This document shows, piece after piece, positions 42,708 through 51,723 of a stretch of DNA of 64,000 nt. The position numbers and the translations under genes are program-made. Source of the stretch: UBA6168 sp041741095 (GTDB lineage Bacteria > Bacteroidota > Bacteroidia > Chitinophagales > Saprospiraceae); the NCBI GenBank assembly GCA_041741095.1, contig JBGSKQ010000073.1, forward strand, positions 77,726-141,725. The letters run 5' to 3'. The stretch's first letter is position 1; every line of letters starts with the position of its first letter. The notes below the pieces were generated by a model. It was not told the DNA's origin. It did no database searches and was given only the letters and a program-made list of their open reading frames with translations.

Positions 42708-43526
42708 TTAGTTGTTTTTGAAAGAGTTGTACGTCACAAGCATATCCACCAAGGAAACGGATGCTTCTTCCATTTTGTTGGTGATTCCATCAATCTTGGC
42801 GACAAAGTAATTGTAGAATACCTGCATGATCATGGCCACGATAAGACCGAATACGGTTGTCAACAAGGCCACTTTGATACCACCTGCAACGATGGTCGGC
42901 GAAATGTCACCCACCTGCTCGATGCGGTCGAATGCTTCCACCATCCCGATTACCGTACCGAAGAACCCGAGCATAGGAGCCAAGGCAATCACGAGTGAAA
43001 TCCAAACAAGACCTTTTTCCAACAAGCCCATTTGGACGCTGCCATAGGAAACGATGGCTTTTTCTACTGCATCAGGGCCATACTGCACGTTGCGGAGGCC
43101 TTCATACAGTACACTGGCGGTAGGGCCTTGCGTAGAACGGCACACTTCCATGGCGCCTTTCACGTCGCCTCGCTTGAGGTTGTCGTCCACTTTTGTAAGC
43201 AATTTTTCGGTATTGACCGAGGCGAGGTTCAAGGTAATTACCCTTTCAATACAGAGAGCCAAACCCAAAATCAAGCAGATAAGGATGGGCAACATGAATT
43301 CCCAGCCACCTTGGATGAATTTTTCTTTAAAAAGTTGGAAACCACTGGAAGAAGCTTCGGGAGCGGCAGCGGTTTCATCGGGTTGATCCTGTGCCACTTC
43401 TTCAGCAGGCTGGGTAGCCACAGAGGTATCTGGGGCGCCTTGTTGGGTAGTGTCTTGGGCACTGACGATGTTGGTAGCAAAGGCAACCAAGCCAAAGACA
43501 AGCATCAGAGCAAATAATTTGCGCAT
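42708..43526 (-). CDS. MotA/TolQ/ExbB proton channel family protein
   Basis: ExbB-type channel of 272 residues. A signal-like hydrophobic N-terminus (about 4-22) and a Glu/Pro/Ala-rich periplasmic stretch (24-72) are followed by three membrane helices (about 82-102, 173-195, 215-238). The conserved core includes LALCIERVITL, SLVIALAPMLGFFGTVIGMVEAF and GGIKVALLTTVFGLIVAM. It starts the four-gene operon ending with two ExbD genes. It forms the proton channel that powers TonB-linked import or a related envelope machine; no TonB gene is in the window. Confidence 0.9.
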   Translation of the reverse strand: MRKLFALMLVFGLVAFATNIVSAQDTTQQGAPDTSVATQPAEEVAQDQPDETAAAPEASSSGFQLFKEKFIQGGWEFMLPILICLILGLALCIERVITLNLASVNTEKLLTKVDDNLKRGDVKGAMEVCRSTQGPTASVLYEGLRNVQYGPDAVEKAIVSYGSVQMGLLEKGLVWISLVIALAPMLGFFGTVIGMVEAFDRIEQVGDISPTIVAGGIKVALLTTVFGLIVAMIMQVFYNYFVAKIDGITNKMEEASVSLVDMLVTYNSFKNN

Positions 43527-43625
43527 AGTCGTTAGATTTTACGTTTAAAATTAGTAATTCGTAGATGAGGTGCCGTTTCCAGGTGCTTTTTTGAAAAAGT
43601 GAAAACAACAAAGAACGGAACCCTG

Positions 43626-43713
43626 CGGAGAGAGTGGGATTCGAACCCACGATACCCTTTTGGAGTATACACACTTTCCAGGCGTGCGCCTTCGACCACT
43701 CGGCCATCTCTCC
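43626..43713 (-). tRNA. tRNA-Ser (GGA)
   Basis: Cloverleaf of 88 nt on the minus strand. Acceptor GGAGAGA with TCTCTCC and discriminator G. The anticodon loop CTGGAAA gives GGA. A long variable arm (GTGTATACTCCAAAAGGGTATC) and the T-arm GTGGGTTCGAATCCCAC follow. The long variable arm fits serine. Confidence 0.95.
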
Positions 43714-43928
43714 TTTAACAACCTTTTGAATCAGCAAGAAAAACTAAATGAAGTGTTTGGTTTCCCTCGATAATTCTTAAGAACTTTTTAACAAGTCAGA
43801 ACCGCCGCAAAAATTGCAAAAAGAAATTACAATTCAAAAAAATTTAAGGACGAGCGGCCCTTTGTAAAAAATTTGGGACAGGATAGGACTATCAGTGAAG
43901 TTTTCATCATAGAGATGGGGCAAGTTTA

Positions 43929-44717
43929 CTAAAGAGTTGCGTATGCACCCGGCTTTTTTTGAAATATTTTTTCAGCATTCGCAGTAGTGGCGACAGCAAC
44001 TGCCTCAAAATCAACGCTTTTTGCCTCAGCAAGCCTTTCTGCTACTATTTTTATATAGGCGCTTTCGTTGCGTTTTCCCCTATAAGGCACTGGTGCGAGA
44101 TAGGGGGAATCGGTTTCCAGCACGAGCCATTCCAGTGGAATTTCTTTTACAGTTTTTTCAAGTCCGGAGTTTTTAAAAGTCAACACCCCGCCAATGCCCA
44201 TGCAAAAACCCAGCGCTATGATTTCCGCAGCCTGGGCCTGGGTGCCGGTAAAACAGTGAAATATGCCAAAAAGGTTTTCGTCTTTAACGGCTTTCAGCAA
44301 TTCTATAATAATGTCAATGGATTCCCTTGAATGGATGACGATAGGCAAACGGAGCTGCTTCGCCCATTCGACCTGTTTTAAAAATGCTTCTTTTTGTTGT
44401 TCAAAAAAAGTTTTGTCCCAATAAAGGTCAATGCCGATTTCGCCAATGGCAACAAATGGGCGTTTTGAGAGCCAGCCCTCCACAATTGCCAACTCTTCCA
44501 GGTAATTTTCTTTGACCGAGCCAGGATGAAGGCCCATCATCGGCAGGCAAAGGCCGGGGTTGGCACTTTCCATGGCGAGCATTGCGTGGATGGAACTGCT
44601 GTCAATATTGGGCAGGTAAAATTTTCCGACCCCGGCCTCTTGTGCCCTTTGGAGCATTTCTTTGCGGTCTTCGTCAAATTCTTCCAGGTAGAGGTGGGTA
44701 TGTGTATCAATTAACAT
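43929..44717 (-). CDS. TatD family metal-dependent hydrolase
   Basis: Cytosolic TIM-barrel deoxyribonuclease-like enzyme of 262 residues, the usual size. Metal ligands are visible: DTHTHLY (4-10), IGEIGIDLYW with its Glu (about 92-101), VIHSRES (about 127), FHCFTG (about 153) and LETDSPYLAP (about 200). TatD enzymes take part in DNA repair or tRNA quality control as 3'-5' nucleases. The start overlaps the end of the frameshifted DUF983 gene by 11 bp. Confidence 0.9.
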   Translation of the reverse strand: MLIDTHTHLYLEEFDEDRKEMLQRAQEAGVGKFYLPNIDSSSIHAMLAMESANPGLCLPMMGLHPGSVKENYLEELAIVEGWLSKRPFVAIGEIGIDLYWDKTFFEQQKEAFLKQVEWAKQLRLPIVIHSRESIDIIIELLKAVKDENLFGIFHCFTGTQAQAAEIIALGFCMGIGGVLTFKNSGLEKTVKEIPLEWLVLETDSPYLAPVPYRGKRNESAYIKIVAERLAEAKSVDFEAVAVATTANAEKIFQKKPGAYATL

Positions 44718-45107
44718 TGGCGGGCGATTTCAATTGGGCTGCTTTCGGGTCGTACTTCACATTGATATTTATCCAGATTGCCCTCGACACCCTGAATATC
44801 CAAACAAACAAAATAGCCAGGGTAATGATGAGCAGCACAAAAGAAATTTCCCAGCCCAGTCCAAAAATCAGCATTAGCCCCCCGACAAAAAACAAGCAAA
44901 ACCAGCCCGTGATGATGTAGGAAACAAACATGGCCCCATAATAAAACCGGGTTCAAGGAAATATTTTTGCTGGCACACAGGACATTTTTCCGGCATGTCG
45001 AATGGTTTATTAAAGGAAAAAGCGCCCGTTTCAAACAAATTGCCTTCGTGGCATTTGGGGCATTTCATTTGGAGTATGCTGTATGCTTTGGAGCCTTTAT
45101 TTATCAT
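44707..45107 (-). pseudogene. DUF983 family protein gene, frameshifted
   Basis: Two frames together make one DUF983 protein. The first, from ATG at 45107, gives the zinc-ribbon-like part: LQMKCPKCHEGNLFETGAF and PEKCPVCQQKYFLEPGF with four Cys. It then runs into the wrong frame (GPCLFPTSSRAG). The second frame, from about 44931, gives MFVSYIITGWFCLFFVGG and two membrane helices, ending at 44707. One extra T in the TTTT run near 44942-44945 would read EPGFYYGAMFVSY, the expected join. Either an assembly indel or a recent pseudogene; no function is known for the family. Confidence 0.7.
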
Positions 45108-45150
45108 GCTTCAATGGATTAGGTAAAAATTTTCTGGTCAAGCCAAACTA

Positions 45151-45158
45151 CAAAAGTA
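45151..45158 (-). promoter_or_regulatory. candidate -7 element for the DUF983-tatD operon
   Basis: CAAAAGTA reads TACTTTTG on the minus strand, matching TAnnTTTG, 44 bp before the DUF983 start. No upstream partner is clear. Confidence 0.3.
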
Positions 45159-45231
45159 GGCAGGCTGGTTGGAGGCAGACGTGACTTTCATCACAGCGAA
45201 TCTTTGACTTTTCTACTTTTTCAAAAACATA

Positions 45232-46233
45232 TTACCCAATCCCGTTTTTTTCGATTTCCAAAATGGCTTCCACGTGGGCATCGGCGATTTTTTGGCGGAC
45301 GGAGTCTTTCATCAATTCCTTTACTTCTTCTTTGTTGTTGTAAAAACCATTCTCGGTGAGCACGGCAGGCATGGTAGTTTTTGTCAAAACATACAATGAA
45401 CTGATGGCCGTGGATTTCAGGTTGCGATCTTTCCAGCCTGTTTTGTCCAGGATGTACTTTTGGAAAATGGCGGCGATCTTCATGCCTTTTTTACTGTTTT
45501 GGGCATACCAGGTTTCTACACCTTTTATATTGTCAGGCACCCATTTCCCATCAGCGGTAGGTCCTGCGTTGGAGTGGACGGACACATATATCTTAGGCAG
45601 GTCGGATTTTTTCTTGTTGGCACGGTCCACCCGTTCTTCCAAAAAGCTGCCCACCTCCAGGTAATCCGGCACCACGTCGTAGTATTCCACGCCTTTTTTA
45701 TCAAGGGCTTTCATGATCCGTTCCACCACGTCCCGGTTGAATTCGTATTCCAAAAACTGCGTTTTCCCATCGTCAAAAATGGGTGAACGCTTGCCTTGTT
45801 GCAGTTTGCCATGCCCATTGTCCAGGCACCAAAGGTAGCGGCCTTTTTTTGAAGTGGATGGCTTGGAAGGCTCCTCACTTGGCTTTGTGGTAGTATCGGT
45901 TGGTTTGCTGGTATCAGTTGGTTTCTCTGGCTTTGTTTCATCTTTTGGAGGTTCCACGGTAGGCGTGTCAGAAGGTTTTTCATCAAAAGCATCTTCCTTG
46001 TCCGCATCGGCGAAAGGACCTGTGCTGCCAGGCACTGCGATATAGACCTCGGTGACCTTTATGGTGATGACGGTGTCCACCGGCACATCCGAGCTGTCCT
46101 CGGCGAAATCTGGCAATTTTTCAGTATTGGTCGGAATGGGTTTTGAAGTCGGAGTGGGAACGGGTTGTTCTTTTTTGCCGCCAAACAAGGAGGAAAAAAA
46201 GTTGGAAAACATTTCGATTATTCTTTTGAACAT
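45232..46233 (-). CDS. N-acetylmuramoyl-L-alanine amidase (Amidase_3)
   Basis: Peptidoglycan-cleaving enzyme of 333 residues that removes the stem peptide from muramic acid. A basic/aromatic start (MFKRIIEMFSNFFSSLFGGKK) is not a clear signal peptide. A long Pro/Thr/Lys/Asp-rich linker (about 25-128) follows, then the catalytic domain (about 130-330). The zinc ligands are His in CLDNGHGK, Glu in EYEFNRDV and His in YVSVHSNAG; the catalytic Glu is in VLTENGFYNN. All are kept. A signal is not obvious, so export is uncertain. Function in growth or division, or defence against rivals, cannot be told apart. Confidence 0.85.
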   Translation of the reverse strand: MFKRIIEMFSNFFSSLFGGKKEQPVPTPTSKPIPTNTEKLPDFAEDSSDVPVDTVITIKVTEVYIAVPGSTGPFADADKEDAFDEKPSDTPTVEPPKDETKPEKPTDTSKPTDTTTKPSEEPSKPSTSKKGRYLWCLDNGHGKLQQGKRSPIFDDGKTQFLEYEFNRDVVERIMKALDKKGVEYYDVVPDYLEVGSFLEERVDRANKKKSDLPKIYVSVHSNAGPTADGKWVPDNIKGVETWYAQNSKKGMKIAAIFQKYILDKTGWKDRNLKSTAISSLYVLTKTTMPAVLTENGFYNNKEEVKELMKDSVRQKIADAHVEAILEIEKNGIG

Positions 46234-46318
46234 GGTGCTGGGTGGTTAATCAAGTGAAAATGAATGGGTAACGAACAGCCAAATATAGGGCATTTGTTGA
46301 ATTTCATTTTTCGGTTTT

Positions 46319-47524
46319 TCAGCATTTTTCCAGTGCCTGTTTCAAATCGGCCATGATGTCGGCCATGTGTTCAATGCCGACTGAAACCCGGATGAGTCCG
46401 TCCGTGATTCCATTTTGCAGGCGCACCTCCTTGGGAATGTTCAAATGCGACATGGAAGCTGGGTGCAAAATCAAAGTATCAACGTCACCGAGGGTAGGGG
46501 CGAGGGTACAAAAACGGATGGCGTTCATGCAACGGATGCCTGCTTCCAGCCCGCCTTTCAGCTCAAAACTCAACATGCCGCCAAAGGCCCGCATTTGTTT
46601 TTTTGCAATCAAATGGTCGGGATGGCTTTCCAAGCCGCAGTAATTCACCCTTTCCACTTTGTCGTTTTTTTCTAAAAAACGGGCAACAGTCAGTGCATTT
46701 TCACTGTGACGCTGCATACGGAGGGCGAGGGTTTTTAGGCCATTGTGTACCAACCAGGCATCCCAAGGGTTACTATTTGTTCCTACCAATTTCATGGCCT
46801 GCCAGATAGCACCCCCCATTCGCAGTTGCGCTTTGTGCGGAGTCACGATGGCACCGGCGATGGAGTTCCCATGCCCGTTCAGGAATTTGGTGGTAGAATG
46901 TACAATGAAATCAACCCCGAAGCGCAAAGGCTGCTGGAGGTAAGGCGTGGCAAAGGTATTGTCCACAGCGCTCCATCTGCCGTGCCGTTTGGCTATTTCA
47001 GCCAAAGCCTCCATGTCAACACAGGCGAGGGTGGGATTGGCCGGGGTTTCAAAATACAGGAGTTTTATCCTTTCGTCTTTTTGGAGGGTGGCCTCTACCT
47101 TTTCCAAATCGTGCAAATCCATCAGGATGGTTTCGATGCCCAATGGCTGGAATATTTTAGTAAAAAGCTCGGTGGTGCCCCCGTATAAATTGCCCTGGGT
47201 CAAAATTTTATCGCCCGATTTCAACAAACCCATGACCATGCTGGACACGGCAGCCTGGCCAGAGCTAAACAGCAAACCTGCCGCTCCTGTGCCCAAACCC
47301 GTCGCTTCCAATTGGGCTATTTTCTCAGCTACCGCCTCATTGGTCGGGTTGCCGTAGCGTCCGTAAACATGGCCTTCTTTTTTATTGGTAAAAATCTCGA
47401 TGCCTTCGTCAATATTTTCAAAAGCAAAGGAGGAAGTGGCATACAGTGGCAGAATATGCGGACGGGTGGTCCTTTTGTCTTCGGCCTCTTTGGCACAAAT
47501 AGAATCTATGTGCAATTCTTGCAT
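46319..47524 (-). CDS. Cys/Met metabolism PLP-dependent enzyme
   Basis: Pyridoxal-phosphate enzyme of 401 residues of the trans-sulfuration class (cystathionine synthase or lyase, O-acetylhomoserine sulfhydrylase, methionine gamma-lyase). The PLP Lys is in HSTTKFLNGHG (about 215). The active-site Tyr is in VYGRYGNPT, and the phosphate loop is SSGQAAVSSM. The loop NLYGGTTELF has Gly where methionine gamma-lyases carry a special Cys, so that subclass looks less likely; this is a hint only. It lies opposite the RluD gene, with a 249-bp divergent gap. Confidence 0.85.
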   Translation of the reverse strand: MQELHIDSICAKEAEDKRTTRPHILPLYATSSFAFENIDEGIEIFTNKKEGHVYGRYGNPTNEAVAEKIAQLEATGLGTGAAGLLFSSGQAAVSSMVMGLLKSGDKILTQGNLYGGTTELFTKIFQPLGIETILMDLHDLEKVEATLQKDERIKLLYFETPANPTLACVDMEALAEIAKRHGRWSAVDNTFATPYLQQPLRFGVDFIVHSTTKFLNGHGNSIAGAIVTPHKAQLRMGGAIWQAMKLVGTNSNPWDAWLVHNGLKTLALRMQRHSENALTVARFLEKNDKVERVNYCGLESHPDHLIAKKQMRAFGGMLSFELKGGLEAGIRCMNAIRFCTLAPTLGDVDTLILHPASMSHLNIPKEVRLQNGITDGLIRVSVGIEHMADIMADLKQALEKC

Positions 47525-47773
47525 GGCAATAGGTAGGTTTCAAACCATCTCAAGGATGGCATTGTTGTTTGCAATACTGGCCGGAAATGCTGAGGAGCTT
47601 TTCTCTCGCTTTTCTGGCGGGCCGAAAAAACGGAATTATTTGTTACCATAGAAAGCAAAGTTCCTTTTATTTTGCCCTTTACAATTCTAAGCAGGTTGGA
47701 AGGCGGCTATGCCTCCATTTTAACAAGATGAGGACATTTTACCCTACATTGCTATGAATAAAAACTGATTGAA

Positions 47774-48829
47774 ATGCAGGCATATCCCGATAGACTAAGG
47801 CCAAAGGACGAATTGTTTGAAAAAAATGTGTTTATAGCCGATCCAAACCAGGGTGTGACACGGGTGGATAAATTCATCACAGATCGGCTGTTCCAGGTGG
47901 CCCGCAACAAGGTGCAAAGTGCCATTAAGGCTGGCTTGGTGAAGGTGAACGGCGTAGAGCAAAAATCAAACTACAAGGTTAAGCCGGGCGACAAGGTGGA
48001 AATCATGATCCCGAAGCCTTACGATGAAGCTGTAAGGGCCTTGCCCGACGACATCCCGCTCAACATCCATTTCGAAGACGACCATCTCATTATTATCAAT
48101 AAGCCCGCAGGCATGGTGGTACACCCAGGCGTGGGCAACTATCGCCGCACTTTGGTCAATGCCTTGGTTTTCCATTTCCAAAACCTGCCAGTGATGGACG
48201 GCAACCCTGAAAACAGACCCGGCCTCATTCACCGTATTGACAAAAACACTTCTGGGCTGATTGTGATCGGCAAAACAGAAAAAGCCATTTACGGACTGGC
48301 AAAACAATTTTTTGACCATAGCATCCACCGCCGCTATCAGGCCATCGTCTGGGGCGAACCGGAAGAGGACGAAGGGACCATCAAAAACTACCTAGCCCGC
48401 CACCCACGTTTCCGCAAAAGGATGGCCGTGGTGGACGACGGTTCTGGGAAATGGGCCTGTACCCATTGGAAAATCCTGGAAAGGCTGTACTACATCAGCC
48501 ACATGGAATTGAAGCTGGAAACGGGGCGAACCCACCAAATCCGTATCCACATGTCGCACATGGGCCACCCACTTTTCAACGATGAAAAATACGGCGGCGA
48601 TCGCATCATGAAAGGCACCATTTTCAGCAAATACAAACAGTTCGTTGACAATTGTTTCGACATATTGCCCCGTCATGCGCTTCATGCCAAAGAACTGGGT
48701 TTCATACACCCAATTACTGGCAAAGAAGTTTTTTTTGAAGCAGATTTGCCACAGGAGTTCCATGATTTACTGGCCCGATGGCGTACGTATGTCGCTGATC
48801 GAAAAGCAAAATTGACCTTGATGGAATAG
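47774..48829 (+). CDS. RluD-like 23S rRNA pseudouridine synthase
   Basis: Pseudouridine synthase of 351 residues of the RluA family. After about 28 lead residues comes an S4 RNA-binding domain (about 33-80: RVDKFITDRLFQVARNKVQSAI). The catalytic domain has HRIDKNTSGLIVIGK with the nucleophilic Asp, YQAIVWGEPEE and LKLETGRTHQIRIHMSHMGHPLFND. All family blocks are intact. By similarity it modifies uridines of 23S rRNA helix 69; the exact target is an inference. Confidence 0.9.
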   Translation: MQAYPDRLRPKDELFEKNVFIADPNQGVTRVDKFITDRLFQVARNKVQSAIKAGLVKVNGVEQKSNYKVKPGDKVEIMIPKPYDEAVRALPDDIPLNIHFEDDHLIIINKPAGMVVHPGVGNYRRTLVNALVFHFQNLPVMDGNPENRPGLIHRIDKNTSGLIVIGKTEKAIYGLAKQFFDHSIHRRYQAIVWGEPEEDEGTIKNYLARHPRFRKRMAVVDDGSGKWACTHWKILERLYYISHMELKLETGRTHQIRIHMSHMGHPLFNDEKYGGDRIMKGTIFSKYKQFVDNCFDILPRHALHAKELGFIHPITGKEVFFEADLPQEFHDLLARWRTYVADRKAKLTLME

Positions 48830-49049
48830 GTGAAGATGAACTATAAATGAGGAACGATGAGCGATGCCTGCTTGTCCGTTTATCTGCCTTTGGCTGGCAG
48901 ACAGTAAATTTCAAATTATTGATTAACAGTTTATTGAAAATCAATGTAATCAATATTATTTTTCAATTTCACAATTAGCCAGCGGTAGCATTATAGGAAT
49001 TTAATTACCTGCCACCTTTATTGGCATATTTTAAAAAACAGGCAAAAGA

Positions 49050-50066
49050 ATGGATTTAAGCGAGCGCATTGCTGCATTGTCAAGTCTGGGGGAACACTTG
49101 CTCGGTGAAGATGAATATTTGAATGCCGTCATCCAGCGGACCTATTTTAACAACAGGTGGTTCACACCAGAAAATCAGGAGCGGGCCATTAAAGTCATCG
49201 CTAAAGAGTTTTTGGATGAAAAAAAACTGCGTGGATGGGCCGGGCAATATGAGATTCTCAACAGGCAGACACCCAGCAATGTGGGCCTTGTCATGGCAGG
49301 AAACATTCCCTTGGTGGGCTTCCACGACCTCGTCTGCGTCTTCGTTGCCGGCCACCGCTCTTTGATAAAACTCTCGGAAAAGGACAAATTCCTGCTGCCA
49401 TACCTGTTGAAATTGCTGGAAAAAATCAACCCTGACACCGCCGCTTATTTTGAAATAATGGAAAGGCTAAAAGGCTATGATGCCGTCATAGCCACCGGCA
49501 GCAACAACTCGGCCCGCTATTTTGAAGCCTATTTTGGTAAATCGCCACATATCATCCGCAAAAACCGCAATTCCGTGGCCGTGTTGGACGGCACCGAAAC
49601 CGAAGACGAGCTATTGGCCCTGGGCAAAGATGTCTTCCGCTATTTTGGCATGGGCTGCCGAAATGTGTCCAAAATCTACGTCCCGCAAGGCTACATTTTC
49701 CAAACCCTGGTGGAAAAGCTGCACGAATACCGTGACATCATCCTGCACGACAGGTACAAGAACAACTTCGACTACAACTACGCCATTGTGATGCTGAACC
49801 GCACGCCCTTCATCAACAACGGCTGCATCATCCTGGCAGAAGACCCGGCTATTGCCTCCCGCATCGCTATATTGCATTATGAATACTACTCCGATCGGAA
49901 AGCGGTGGATGAGGAACTAAAATTGAGGGAAGAAGAAATCCAATGCGTGGTGGCCAAAACTGCCTCGCCAGGCTTGGAACACGTGGCCTTCGGAAAAACA
50001 CAGTCGCCTGGGCTGGACGATTATGCGGACGGGGTGGATGTGATGGGGTTTTTGATGGGGGTGTAA
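49050..50066 (+). CDS. LuxC-type acyl-CoA reductase family protein
   Basis: Soluble protein of 338 residues resembling the LuxC/acyl-CoA reductase family, which reduces acyl groups to aldehydes with NADPH. Recognisable segments are NVGLVMAGNIPLVGFHDLVCVFVAGHRSLIKLSEKD (about 76-111), AVIATGSNNSARYFEAYFG (about 150) and FRYFGMGCRNVSKIYVP (about 208), with a Cys in the last that could be the acyl-accepting residue. Length is short for LuxC (about 480) but normal for Bacteroidota homologues. A hairpin with an AT-rich end follows. The physiological acyl substrate is unknown; no partner gene is adjacent. Confidence 0.75.
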   Translation: MDLSERIAALSSLGEHLLGEDEYLNAVIQRTYFNNRWFTPENQERAIKVIAKEFLDEKKLRGWAGQYEILNRQTPSNVGLVMAGNIPLVGFHDLVCVFVAGHRSLIKLSEKDKFLLPYLLKLLEKINPDTAAYFEIMERLKGYDAVIATGSNNSARYFEAYFGKSPHIIRKNRNSVAVLDGTETEDELLALGKDVFRYFGMGCRNVSKIYVPQGYIFQTLVEKLHEYRDIILHDRYKNNFDYNYAIVMLNRTPFINNGCIILAEDPAIASRIAILHYEYYSDRKAVDEELKLREEEIQCVVAKTASPGLEHVAFGKTQSPGLDDYADGVDVMGFLMGV

Positions 50067-50070
50067 AAAA

Positions 50071-50104
50071 AATTGGGACAAAACCATTCGGCTTTGCCCC
50101 AATT
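50071..50104. terminator. possible bidirectional terminator
   Basis: AATTGGG-ACAAA (50071-50082) pairs with TTTG-CCCCAATT (50093-50104) with one small internal mismatch. An A-run precedes it, and it lies between two convergent genes. Confidence 0.45.
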
Positions 50105-50132
50105 ATTTGATGTTCAAGCTTATTACTGATTA

Positions 50133-51659
50133 TCAGTTAAACATTATTTTACGGGTAGCTATCCCGTCTTTGAACCTGACCTTTAGGATATACATGCCAG
50201 CGGAAAGGCCATTGCGTTCTACCTGGAAGGCTTTCGTTCCAATGTTTTCATTGTAACCCATTGTCTTACCGTGCAAATCCAGGATTTCAACACCTTCGAT
50301 CACCCTTGCGTCTTTGACTTCTACCCAAATAGTACCCTGAGATGGGTTTGGGTAAACGCTTAAGTTGACATCGGTAATAATCTCCTCACTGTTTGATAAG
50401 CCATTCATGACCAAGTGCGCCCTAGGGGCAAAAAAAGCAAGCAAAGTATCAATATAACGGTTCGCTTTGTCCAGCGACATATCAGGGTTGGTTGCAAGGT
50501 TGATTGTGTTAAAACTGCAATCAGGTGGCATGACACCCATGCAGGACGGGTGTGGCAACTGGCCATAATATGCCTGGTCCCAATAATCCCAAGGACCGGC
50601 TTGAGGACCGGCAGTCCAAATAGGCCAAAGGTTGGGCTCGGCCAAAAATTCGGTTGCTATTTTAGCATTGATAGGGTCATTAAAATTTGCAGCGTTTAGT
50701 ACATCGTTGATTCCAAGGCTATTTGCACGATTAATGAGGCATTTGGAACCAGCCACTTTTACGACAAAGTCGCCGGTGGTTGGTACAATCACATCGCCTT
50801 CGCAATTAATTGGGCCATTAGGCAAAATATAGCCAAATGGGGCAAAGGGATCTTGGATAACATGCGCTGCGATCATTGGCGGTTCACCTGCATCCAGCCA
50901 GCTACTATCCCCCAAAGCGCCTCCGGCATTGAAAGACAATGAAATGTTGGAAGGATACCCTGGTGTATTGGGAAGGTTGATGAGCCCTGCTGTAGTCCCG
51001 TCAAGGTTTCCTAAAAGGGTAGTGTCTATATAAGGTATGCCTGTACTGGGGTTTTTAAACTTGTCAATGTAAATTTCTTCCAATTGAAGGCAAGCAGAAG
51101 CCGATACTATATAGCCTCCTGTTCCCTGTCCCCAGCCTGCAATTTTAGCTGGATCAATACCGTAAGGATTGCTCATTTCCGCAACACTTTTACGGAAAAA
51201 ACGGACGAGGGAACGAAAATCCTGTATGCCCCTATAGGCCGCATTGATCAAGCCGGAGCGCCGTTGTTCAACGGTAGTACCAGGGCCTGGATTCCACCCT
51301 TTTCGGTAGGTGAATACCGCTGCCACGTATCCCATCTTTGCCAACCTTGTACAAATGGTCTTAACTGCATAATCAAGGGTATCGCCTGTGGTTGATCCGT
51401 TGAGGGGGAGCGGCAGGAAACTTCCTGTGTGCGCTAAAAGCACGAGCGGCCTATCCGTTTCTGAATCCCCCACTGGTGTGTAAATGTTGACATATAGATT
51501 CTCAGGAGCTGGGGCACCGGAAATCACCGTGATGTTGGTCGCATACTGTACTGTGGTCACATTGACGTCGGTAAAAATCTCGGTAACATATCGCTGTGCC
51601 TTGACCTGAAGCGTACAAAGCAATAGAGCGGTAAAAATTAAAGTAAACTTGATTTTCAT
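50133..51659 (-). CDS. alpha/beta-hydrolase-like secreted protein with T9SS sorting domain, nucleophile replaced
   Basis: Exported protein of 508 residues with signal peptide (about 1-21, ending QVKA), an alpha/beta-hydrolase-like domain (about 35-330) and a type A sorting domain (LSVYPNPSQGTIWVEVKD, ending ATRKIMFN). The fold is recognised from RPLVLLAHTGSFLP (oxyanion strand), RLAKMGYVAAVFTYRKGWN, RGIQDFRSLVRFFRK, and IDPAKIAGWGQGTGGYIVSA, which sits where esterases have GxSxGG. Here the nucleophile position is Gly179 (codon at 51123-51125), and the oxyanion HGG reads HTG. It is probably a pseudoenzyme or binding protein. It follows the TonB receptor gene on the same strand by 64 bp, so the two may act together at the surface. 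Confidence 0.75.
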   Translation of the reverse strand: MKIKFTLIFTALLLCTLQVKAQRYVTEIFTDVNVTTVQYATNITVISGAPAPENLYVNIYTPVGDSETDRPLVLLAHTGSFLPLPLNGSTTGDTLDYAVKTICTRLAKMGYVAAVFTYRKGWNPGPGTTVEQRRSGLINAAYRGIQDFRSLVRFFRKSVAEMSNPYGIDPAKIAGWGQGTGGYIVSASACLQLEEIYIDKFKNPSTGIPYIDTTLLGNLDGTTAGLINLPNTPGYPSNISLSFNAGGALGDSSWLDAGEPPMIAAHVIQDPFAPFGYILPNGPINCEGDVIVPTTGDFVVKVAGSKCLINRANSLGINDVLNAANFNDPINAKIATEFLAEPNLWPIWTAGPQAGPWDYWDQAYYGQLPHPSCMGVMPPDCSFNTINLATNPDMSLDKANRYIDTLLAFFAPRAHLVMNGLSNSEEIITDVNLSVYPNPSQGTIWVEVKDARVIEGVEILDLHGKTMGYNENIGTKAFQVERNGLSAGMYILKVRFKDGIATRKIMFN

Positions 51660-51723
51660 AGAATTTGATTTAAGTGAATGATTATTTAGTTATTTTCGAT
51701 TCAGCCCAGAAATAGATTGGTAT

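Noticed and set aside
44707..45107. Programmed ribosomal frameshift in the DUF983 gene
   Set aside because: There is no clear slippery heptamer with a following structure. A missing T in a homopolymer run explains it more simply.
46319..47524. Methionine gamma-lyase as the specific name of the PLP enzyme
   Set aside because: The loop residue typical for that enzyme is a Cys, which is Gly here. The evidence is too thin for any one subclass.
47525..47773. Possible SAM-type riboswitch upstream of the Cys/Met PLP enzyme gene
   Set aside because: The gap has some hairpin potential, but I could not match the conserved cores of the SAM riboswitch classes, so I did not call it.
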